NCBI RefSeq assembly: GCF_003589595.1
Contig: NW_020654051.1
Location: forward strand, 10,186,316 to 10,250,315
Direction of reading: 5' to 3'
From: Hyposmocoma kahamanoa
Lineage: Eukaryota > Arthropoda > Insecta > Lepidoptera > Cosmopterigidae
Length of the DNA: 64,000 bases
The notes under the pieces are model-generated. The model did no database searches. It was given only the letters and a program-made list of their open reading frames with translations, and was not told the DNA's origin. Each line of letters begins with the position of its first letter. Within the stretch, counting starts at the first letter, position 1. Shown here piece after piece: positions 55,691 through 64,000 of the stretch. The position numbers and the translations under genes are program-made.

Positions 55691-56502
55691 AGTACATTTT
55701 GCCGAAGCTGTCGCTTTGCCTTACCTTGTGATTGCACTTTATTCCAATGAAGCATAAAAATGTTAGTGAGAAGGCAGTACTTATCGATACATGACAATTT
55801 TGTATCAGTATTAAATGTGTATGCTATTAAGGTAAAGTTATGCTAAAGTTATATACATAGATAAGTGCGCGACTTATGTAAGAATTAATTCTACATTTCT
55901 TTATAAGCTAAGCAGTTACTAGTACATAGATATCGTTGAAGCTAAAAGGTTATCGAATTTGGCCTCTTTAAAATTGAACGATGAAAAGAAATTCTGTTTA
56001 AATCCCAGTTGACAGATGAGTTGTACATTTGGGAAACGGCCCCCTCAGCACTCTAGCTAGTTTGCATAATGGTTGTATAATAAAAGTCAAAATTTACATT
56101 TTCAGCAAAGTTTCCAGTGGGTACAATATTAAATATTTTAATTTTTAAGTATTTAAAATAGGTTATTTTTAAGAGTTTCTAAGGTGGATGGATGTTGGTT
56201 AATTGTTTGTTTAATGAATTCATTACATTAACATATTTTGATATTTTAGGAACAAGGATTTGTTCTAAGATAATTAATTATTTTATTTATTGAAAAAAAG
56301 TGCTTACACATAGTGATGCAAGAGACACCGTCTTTTACGGCCTATTAAAAGGCTTGATTCCATTTAACAGGACTCGACTCTTAAATTAGGACTGGAGATA
56401 TTATAATACTAAGAAATTCGACGACTCGAATTGTTTTTAAAAGACTCATGCTTTAATCGTGCGTGATAATCAAAAACGGCTCGAGCTCTTAGGCTAATAT
56501 CA
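55691..56502. other. Unassigned DNA
   Basis: No feature supported. Confidence 0.4.
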
Positions 56503-56750
56503 TCATCATCAAATTATTCATAAGTCCCACTGCTGGGTAGGAGTGAGCGAGAGTTTAGGCCATAGTCCGCCATGTTGGGCCAATGCGGGTTTCGAGGGTT
56601 GTAAACCTTCTTCGGCATAAAGTTTTCGTTGCGTTGTTTTTTTTTTTCACCGAAAAGGTCATGGTAAATTTCATAATAAATTTCGCACATAAATTCCGAA
56701 AACCTCAGCGGTGTGATATTGGTTTCGAATCCACGGTCTGTGCTAATATG
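56503..56750 (+). repeat. Lepidopteran interspersed repeat, fullest copy
   Basis: 'tcatcatcatcaaattattcataagtcccactgctgggtagg', 'gtttaggccatagtccgccatgttgggccaatgcggg', a 'caccgaaaaggtcatgg' middle and 'aaaacctcagcggtgtgatattggtttcgaatccacgg' end. It relates to copies at 3759, 5196 and 23850. Confidence 0.7.
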
Positions 56751-59711
56751 CAACGGATATTTCTTTTATGTTTTGGGTTTAATATATATCTTATTAAACC
56801 CGAAGTTTATAATTAGAAAATATGCAAGTAGTATATAGTTATTTATAATAAAAACCATTGTACGGTGTTCAACCTTTTAGCGCACGTACAATATACATTT
56901 AATTTGTATCTGTTGTAGGAACATTTGGATGTCAGTATCGAAGGACTTGTCGCTTCTAAAGGTCACTTTTAAATTTATAATAGATAGGTGATTTGGGTCG
57001 AAAATATCCAATAAAAATACGCGATAAAATATAATTTAATTTGATAGAGTAGTAAGTATTACTTTAGCAAGATTTTTTTAAGTTTCAGTATTTAATACAG
57101 ATGTTTCCGTATTTTTATTTCAAGAAAAATTTTCCATAGCTATTAAATAAGGTAGTAGTTATATTCATATTTGGAACAAGCTTATTTTTAATTCGCTTTT
57201 CGGAGCTTTTATTACTACCCCTTTATAACCCGTGTATCACAAAGAAATAAATTTGATTTGATATTCAAATCACGCTTGTCTTGCGAATTTAAAATGAGCT
57301 ATTTGCATTCAATTTACTTGTATTCCAAATCACTTGGGCTTCTATTTAATTAGTTCGAACGCTGTTTCTATGTGAATAATTTATATACCAAATAATTATT
57401 AAATTATATAGTTGAAGATTTTTCTAAATTTGAAATGTTTACACCAAATCAAATTTTAGGACAGTTGTCTACGTGATAGTCTGCAAACCATTTATATAAA
57501 ATACTGAGCTAAGTTTTCAAAATGGCAAGCGATGAAGCGAAATAGTAGCAAACACTGCTTTATATTATAAATTCCCCAGAGCTGCTCTACCTATATGTAA
57601 AATATTATAACATTAATTTCTATGTGAACTTAAGCAACCTTTATTAGTCATCCCGATATTTTGACCAGTAATGTCTCTTTTCTGACAGCTTTATAAAATT
57701 AAGTGCAAGACACGAAGCCGCACGATAATTCTAAGCCTGCGCCATAGAGTCAGCTCTAAACGTGTTTTTTATAAAATAACACATGCGTACTCTTCCATGC
57801 TTATATATAATTTAAACGGCAATATTTGCAAATACATTTTGAACGTGTTGGAAGTGAACGTAGACAATATTAGCTAATACTGCCCTCACCTAAATGTACT
57901 TTAAAGTTGTTTTTAACTACTTTCTGGAAACAATTTGATGTCCTTGTTTCTCGACTTCTCGATTTTAAAATTGATAACGGTTCATATTCTATCACGCTAC
58001 ATCTTATGGACAGAATATAGTATCATGCATAAGTTGCAACAAATTTCCAAATCATTACACTTTTCTGCTCAGATTTTAAGAAAAGCTCTTTAAGAACACA
58101 TAAAGTAAACAAACAAATTACTGTGAGGTGACGACGTGATACTATAAGGTGACGTGTCGAAAAGGTCGGCTCACTAATAAGCTCCATACTAACTGATTCG
58201 GAAATAATTAGCTAACGACTCAAACTTAAACTTTTTATATCCATGCCTTTTTCACTGCAAGTTTATTTTTAAAATTTTTCTTGTTTTGTTTTATTCGGAA
58301 TAACACCTTAATAAACAGCGATTTTCAACGAATATGTTTAATTAATATTTTAATAAAGTATATGTACACCTAGCTAGGTCAATTACAGTTGTTCACATTC
58401 TCATTTTCATATAAACTAAATTATTGCAAAAATTAACACATTAAAAAGAAAAAAGTACAACATGAAGTAAAACGAGAAAAAAAAAGAAAAATGAAGCGAT
58501 GTACAATTTGCAGTGTTATCCTCGTACAACGTAGTTTCAACGCTGCTGCTGTTCAAGAGAAAAAATCCCTTTATGTTCCATCGGCTTAGATTTCTACGTT
58601 ACTTCAAACACATTCTGCACCCGCTCAGAAATTGTCATTCTCTGATGGTTGTATTTGTACTAAATGTCGAATACATAATGTGGATTAAAAATGCAGAGTC
58701 AGTCTGGACCTAAAACAAAAAAATCAAGATCAATACAATATTAAAAATGAAAATTATTATTTAGTTTCGTAGCGGACAGCTGCAAAGCTACTCGCTACGT
58801 AGCATGCAAGTAACTCAAAAAAGCTAATCAAGTCGGATCGAATTTTGGTAGGTTATCGTATAGTAGTATTGTCTTTAATTTTTGATACCCAACATTACAT
58901 GAATTTAAAAAAAACAGTTCAAAGTTAAGATGAATTAAAACAACATCTCAGAATTTACGCTCAAAGTACTGAATACTAAATGATAATTCCTGGAGTAAAT
59001 CATGAATTTAAAATAAACGTATTTATGTATTCATTTTTCGGGAACCGGCGACAAACATACATGTAAACAAAATCAAAGTCAACATGTAAACAATTGATGA
59101 GCCACTGATAAGAGTAGTGAGCGTTAGATGTGTTCACTTCGGAGGATGTTTTGATAATGAAGTAATTAGTAAAGTACTTCAATGTGCTTTTTCAATGTAC
59201 TTCGTGTACACAGTGCAGAGAGGCGTTTCTAATAGGTTTCTAAACATTGCCTCAGGAAAAAAATATGAAATAAATTTGCCCATCTGCCCTCGGATTTTTT
59301 GCATTCCGCTATCAGAAGAATATGTAGAGGTAGAATTTACTATTTCATTATTTGAGGTTATTCTTTTGTGCTATTAAAAAATTTGACTTATATCTTTTTA
59401 TATTGTTATCGGTACAGAAGGATTGCGATATGAAGGATCTTATATATTATATATCTATCTATCTGCCAACCACAAAAATAACATCTCAATTTTATCAAGA
59501 AAATCGAAATTTTTATGTGAATTTGTGCAGGCCTCTAATATTGGTTTCTCGTCCATTACTCGAAAGGTTCTATTTACATTACTACCCGAATAAATCTACA
59601 TATTTGCGCTTGGATAAAATTTATACTATATATTTGGGAATATTTATTTCCACGAACCTATCTACTCATCTCGCAGCTTTCATGTATAATCCGAGACCTA
59701 AATAAATAACA
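56751..59711. other. Unassigned AT-rich DNA
   Basis: Nearly 3 kb with only scattered short open frames (such as 59117-59377 and 59352-59705 on +), none with a recognised domain. No repeat family is identified. Confidence 0.4.
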
Positions 59712-59830
59712 GGTAGACAAGGTCATCTACCGGAGAGATGGGTTGATAAAGTGTGGTTATTTGGATGATGGCTCAGGACAAAATGTAATGGAGTGCGATG
59801 GAGGTGGCCCATATACGAAGACATATATAA
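59712..59830 (+). pseudogene. Possible LINE ORF2 C-terminal fragment
   Basis: A reading such as LPERWVDKV, then WLRTKCNGVRWRWPIYED fits the 'RPP.RW.DDI ... W.R.AQDR..W..LEEAY' pattern at the end of many insect non-LTR polyproteins. It is short, out of frame in places, and decayed. Confidence 0.4.
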
Positions 59831-60043
59831 AACGGATGCCTGAATATTTAAAGTCATTCAACCCATTATTATTATTAGCATGCCAGAGTTTACTCTACAC
59901 GGGTGCGTCTCACTTATACGAAAATTAAATAAAGTAATTTCAAAACAAATACCCTTCATTTACGTGGGGCGCACTGTAAGTTTCCGGAATGAATAAGAAA
60001 AAAATACTATAAATGGTCAGAAATGAATTTATTGTTTCTCAAA

Positions 60044-60771
60044 TTATTCTCCGTTAGCGTTAATGCACTTTTTCATACGAATGAACCAATTTTGAAAACA
60101 TTTATGCCACTCCTCTGTGACAATATCTGAAACATATTTTTTATACTCTTCGACAGCCTCTTCAAAGATGAAAATCGTTGACCGCGTAACTGGTTCTTAA
60201 TTTGTGGAAACAAATAAAAGTTCCAAGGTGCCAGGTCGGGACTGTACGCGTGATGGCTCATAAGGTCAACGTTGTTCACCTTCAAAAATTCATTTGTATG
60301 GCCGTGTGAGAACTGGCTTTATCTTGGTGCAAGATGATTCGGCGTTTACGGTTATTTTTACGGAGTTTGTCAATAACTTCCGGAACACAAATGCTCGTGT
60401 ACCAATCACTATTCACGGTACAACGATTTTCCAAAGCAACAGTAGCCCCGTGTCCAGTTTTATTTAAAAAAAGAAGTAATCATCCACTTAGAGGCACTTT
60501 GCACGCACACCATTTTGGTTGGTTTCGGCTTATCTCGAAGGACCCATACGCTCGATTGCTGCTTAGTTTTGGGATCGTAACTATAAATGCATGTTTCGTC
60601 ACCTATTACTATGTCCCACACCAAATTTGACGCCCCTTCTGAATCTGGTAAGCATGGCATTGCACCAAGTGACGCGATCCGTTTTTTGAGCGTCAGTCAA
60701 ATTGTGTGGGATCCACCGAGAGCACACCTTTTTCACACCCAAATATTTGTGTAGTATTGGTTGTATTTGAC
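60044..60771 (-). pseudogene. Mariner transposase, C-terminal two thirds
   Basis: After the Copia insertion the reading continues SQIQPILHKYLGVKK, WIPHNLTDAQK, the first catalytic region GDETCIYSYDPKTKQQ, then a decayed stretch with LHQDKASSHT (second Asp kept), and YSPDLAPWNFYLFPQIKNQL. The third catalytic Asp is Asn there (PWNF for the usual P-x-D-F). It ends KKCINANGE and TAA. Frameshifts add to the damage; this copy is dead. Confidence 0.85.
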
Positions 60772-60787
60772 TCATGTTTTAAGTTTT

Positions 60788-60976
60788 TGTTATGTAAATA
60801 ATAAAGGATATGCAAGTATAAATGAATATTATTATATATTTAATAAGTAGAGCAAGTTTAAATGTAACAGTATATACATGAGTGACAAGAGTGAAAAAAA
60901 AAAACAAGTCAGACTGTAGCCATAGCAACCTACAGCATAGACAATGGAGAGTGATAGAATATGCATTCTCTTCACA
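60788..60976 (-). repeat. Copia LTR (3' in element orientation)
   Basis: Ends TGTTATG / TTCACA on +. It may extend to 60777 to meet the target duplication. Confidence 0.85.
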
Positions 60977-61005
60977 CCCTCTGCACTTTTAAGAATTTGG
61001 TAATT

Positions 61006-62487
61006 CTATTTAGAAATTCTTTTAAGTCCAATTTTTCCACTCAAATCTTCCAATCTTGGATCGTACAATGGCTTAGTGAGCATATCTGCCAATTGTGTTG
61101 TAGATGGAACTTGTTTCACTAGTAGTTCCCCGTTGGTGACACACTCACGTACAAAGAGATGCTTGAGTTTAATGTGTTTAGTACGTTTGTGATACTCATA
61201 TCTTGGATTATGAGGTAGTTTCACAGCCGATTCATTGTCCAAGTAGAGTACTGGTTTTTCTAAGGAGATTATATCCTTTAATAGGCTTTAATAGGCATTC
61301 AGCCACAATATTTCTTGTGCGGTTTCACTGGCAGCCATTATTTCTGCCTCTGCCGACGAGATTGAGACAGTCCCTTGTCTTTGGCTTCTCCAGCTTAAAG
61401 CGGCTCTGGAGTACATGCAAACGTATCCCGACGTCGATCGTCCAGTTGTTTGATCGCCAGCCAGGTCTGCATCACTGTAGCAAACTAAATGTGGAGGTGA
61501 CTTCGCCGTAAACGTAAGGCCATTGTTTAGTGTCCCTTTTAGATACCTGAATATACGTTTAACCAGTACAACATCCTTTCTTTCAGGCGCTCCAAGGTTC
61601 CTAGACGCAACACCTACAGCGTATGAGATATCTGGTCTAGTGCCCACTAATAGGTATGCCAGTGCACCAATGGCTTGTCTGTAAGGAAATTTTCCATTTG
61701 CTTCCTCTTCCTCTCCCGTATAATTTTCTTTCGTTATAGGAGTTGGTGCTGCCTTGCAATTAGTCAAGCCGTATTTTTGTAGCACTTTCTTTGTATAGGC
61801 TTTTTGAGAAATTGTGATAGTGTGATCGTCGCACACGTTAATTTCCATTCCTAGAAAATATGAGGCAGGTTTGGTAGTAATTTTAAATCTGGCTTTCAGT
61901 TCATCTATGAACGCGTCTCCTGCTGCAGTTGAATTATGCGCAACCAGCCCGTCATAGACATATAATCCAATCAAGACTTTGGATCATCCTTTAATTCTAA
62001 CGTATAGGCAGGGATCTGCTTCACTTTGTTGAAAGCCAACCTCTTGTAAAAACTCGGCTATGCACGAATTCCAGCAGCGCGGCGCCTGTTTCAGTCCGTA
62101 TAAGCTGCGTTTGACTTTACAGACTCGTTTGGTTCCGTCGTAAAACCCTTCAGGCTGTTTCACATAGATTTCTTCTTTGACTGATCCATTAAGGAAGGCA
62201 GTTGCTACGTCAAATTGTCGCTACTTTAAATTTTCTTTAACCGCAATTGCTATTATTGCTCGAATTGTGCTAAGGCGGGCTACAGGACTAAATGTCTTGT
62301 CATAGTCCACGCCTTGTTGTTGGGAGTAGCCTTTAACAACTACCCTTGCTTTAAATTTATCTATTGAACCGTCTGGATTCGTTTTCAATTTATAAATCCA
62401 TTTGCAAGGTAAAGCTTTTCTTCCTTTAGGCAAATTCACTAAATCCCATGTCTGATTTTCGTGTAGTGAATTTATCTCACTTAACAT
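61006..62487 (-). pseudogene. Copia reverse transcriptase and RNase H
   Basis: On the - strand: fingers (WDLVNLPKGRKALPCKWIYK, KARVVVKGYSQQQGVDYDKT), a stop, then another frame with [21 protein letters not shown], then LIGLYVYDGLVAHN. The active-site YVDD box reads YVYD here. RNase H follows (CYSDADLAGD, ISSAEAEIMAASE) and the C-terminal HIKLKHLFVRECV..LADMLTKPL. The element is of a different Copia lineage from 17538-21733. Confidence 0.87.
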
Positions 62488-62505
62488 AGCTTTGAGCCAT
62501 TTATC

Positions 62506-63330
62506 TTAATAAGGAGATTCCATAGCTTGTTTATAAGTTTCTGGATCCTTCGGTAGGTTTTCGACTTCAGCGACAGCTTTCAGTACAAAGTCATCATACC
62601 GTTGTGGTCGCTGTATTGCTGATCTGTTTCTCAGATTATATTGCCCCAGCTCATGTGGTGGAATTTCGTGTTCAGATTCATGTTCGTTCGATTCGGGTTC
62701 AGAATCGTGATCAGGAACTTCGTAAAATTCTTGCTGTTCATCTTCCGTGTCATATTCTTGATCAATGACACCTATTTCTTGAGTGGAATCTGGAGCAATT
62801 CGAATTGAATTTGTATCTTGTCGTTGATCTTGAGTATCTTCAATGTTCAATTCAATTGTTAGAGTGGTCGAAACAGAGTGAGTAAGATTGTCAAAATTGT
62901 TGGTAGTATTTGAGTAAAAATTTGTCTGGACAATTCTTACATCTTTGGAAATAAATATCTTGCGTTTGGTAGGAACATATACCCTATATGCTTTGCTTGT
63001 GTCAGAGTACCCAACAAATACTCCTGGAATCGCTTTAGGTGCTAATTTAGGACCTTTAGCACGACCTTTTATAAGCACAAAAGCTTTAGTTCCAAAAGTC
63101 TGGAGATGATTGACGCACGGTTTTCTTAGTACCCATTTTTCAAATGGCGTTCTGTATTCTATAGCACTGTTTATGCTTCTATTGGATAAATAGTTCACCG
63201 TATTTATGGCTTCCGCCCATAGAAACATAGGTGCTTTGGCGTCTATTAGCATTGCTCTAGCTTTCTCCAGCAGTGTACGATTTTTGCGTTCAGCAATTCC
63301 GTTCTGGTCCTATCACACCTTCTAGTGGAA
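62506..63330 (-). pseudogene. Copia integrase C-terminal region
   Basis: The remaining integrase is the end of the core (WAEAINTVNYLSNR, FEKWVLRKPCVNHLQTFGTK, FVGYSDTSKAYRVY) and an acidic linker toward RT (EYDTEDEQQEF, EPESNEHESEHE). An upstream piece (QNGIAERK-like, near 63300) is followed directly by LTR-side sequence. The catalytic D-D-E part is lost. Confidence 0.82.
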
Positions 63331-63364
63331 AGAACCGCTACTTCGTCACCTTTAAAAAAGTTTT

Positions 63365-63551
63365 TGTTATGTAAATAATAAAGGATATGCAAGTATAAAT
63401 GAATATTTTTATATATTTAATAAGTAGAGCAAGTTTAAATGTAACAGTATATACATGAGTGACAAGAGTGAAAAAATAACAAGTCAGACTGTAGCCATAG
63501 CAACCTACAGCATGGACAATGAAGAGTGATAGAATATGCATTCTCTTCACA
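63365..63551 (-). repeat. Copia LTR (5' in element orientation)
   Basis: Direct repeat partner of 60788-60976. Confidence 0.85.
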
Positions 63552-63556
63552 TCATG

Positions 63557-63855
63557 CCTATGCCTAAAGATGCCCGGATCTCATGGTATGTCACATGCCT
63601 GTCTGTTTTGATCATAAGGCGCACAGCATCGTTGTTTTTGTTGTTCACAGCAGTGGACGGGCGACGATCACGAAATTCGTCACTGAGATTCACACGACCG
63701 CGTTTGAATTTTGCAAACCAGCTATAAATAGTCGTTTTGCATGTGCTTCATCGCCAAAAGCAGTTTAAAGCCGAACAAAGCTCCGCTGAGCTGTTAAATT
63801 GCACTTAAAGACGTAGAAAATCATACTACGGAATTTTTCACGAGTTAAATCCATG
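63557..63855 (-). pseudogene. Mariner transposase, N-terminal third
   Basis: ATG at 63853-63855 opens MDLTREKFRSMIFYVFKCNL, the first helix-turn-helix of a mariner transposase. It continues in shifted frames through FGDEAHAKR, ISVTNF and TYHEIRASLGIGM to the Copia insertion. A 1-bp shift after about 24 residues and further stops break it. Confidence 0.82.
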
Positions 63856-64000
63856 GTAATGTAGACAACCAATTTCTAAAATGGCGCCACAATGTAAAAT
63901 AAGTGACAAAGAGTTCCATTTTCAAATATTGTAATTACTTTTTAAATATTGTTTACGTAAGTGGCCATTTCCGGAAACTTATAGTGCGCCTTATGTATTT

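Larger units (their letters stand above)
60777..63551 (-). mobile_element. Second Ty1/Copia element, inserted in the mariner
   Basis: Direct repeats 60788-60976 and 63365-63551 (about 188 bp, few differences) flank a partial pol on the - strand. A perfect 5-bp duplication TCATG lies at 60772-60776 and 63552-63556, and mariner coding joins across it (SLGIGM ... SQIQP). Gag, protease and the first part of integrase are missing, so the internal region is shortened to about 2.4 kb. Confidence 0.87.
59968..63990 (-). mobile_element. Second mariner (DD34D-like), interrupted by a Copia element
   Basis: The ends are inverted: GGCGCACTGTAAGTTTCC at 59968 and its partner (GGCGCACTATAAG on -) ending at 63990, 22 bp with one mismatch. 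The transposase on the - strand is split by a Copia element at 60777-63551; without it the mariner is about 1.25 kb. The TIR and protein differ clearly from the element at 7-1276, so this is another mariner lineage. Confidence 0.87.

Overview
This looks like animal nuclear DNA, most probably from a moth or butterfly. It is AT-rich, carries spliced genes with GT-AG introns, and is packed with insect transposable elements. Several repeats have sequences I associate with Lepidoptera: tRNA-derived SINEs with (TTA)n tails, Jockey and RTE LINE tails, and the 'gcccgcgacttcgtccgcgtgg' repeat. There are two runs of N (31876-32275 and 54304-54313). Nothing suggests a prokaryote.

Only one host gene can be modelled from start to stop: a glycosyltransferase family 7 (beta-1,4-galactosyl/N-acetylgalactosaminyltransferase-like) gene on the + strand. 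It has three exons (23362-23813, 27534-27890, 36504-36702) that join in frame to 335 codons plus a stop. Intron 1 holds a decayed Jockey-type LINE. Intron 2 (8.6 kb) holds SINEs, fold-back elements, a mariner end beside an assembly gap, and a Crypton-like tyrosine-recombinase gene that is itself split by a THAP-domain, P-like DNA transposon. A second possible host gene converges on it from the - strand; only a candidate last exon (36892-37301) is visible.

Layout. 1-1276: cecropia-type mariner. 1277-13300: mostly unassigned AT-rich DNA with SINEs, MITEs, LINE tails and palindromes. 13360-22190: LINE and Polinton/DUF8207-like debris, then an RTE LINE carrying a 606-bp TIR element and a Ty1/Copia element. 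22300-36750: the glycosyltransferase gene and its intronic elements. 37360-37660: a G-rich to C-rich strand-switching array. 37662-45951: a minus-strand Ty3/Gypsy element split by a 5'-truncated LINE. 47980-49475: a spliced, uninterrupted DD82E (Sailor-type) transposase gene. 50700-59830: repeats, a 9-bp minisatellite and unassigned DNA. 59968-63990: a second mariner interrupted by a second Copia element.

The most notable points are the stacked insertions whose order can be read from target duplications and reading frames: P-like inside Crypton-like inside a host intron, Copia inside mariner, Copia and a MITE inside RTE, a LINE inside Gypsy, and a short retroposon inside a Jockey LINE. Others are the intact-looking DD82E transposase and a tRNA-headed element with 120-bp terminal direct repeats and a perfect 10-bp target duplication.
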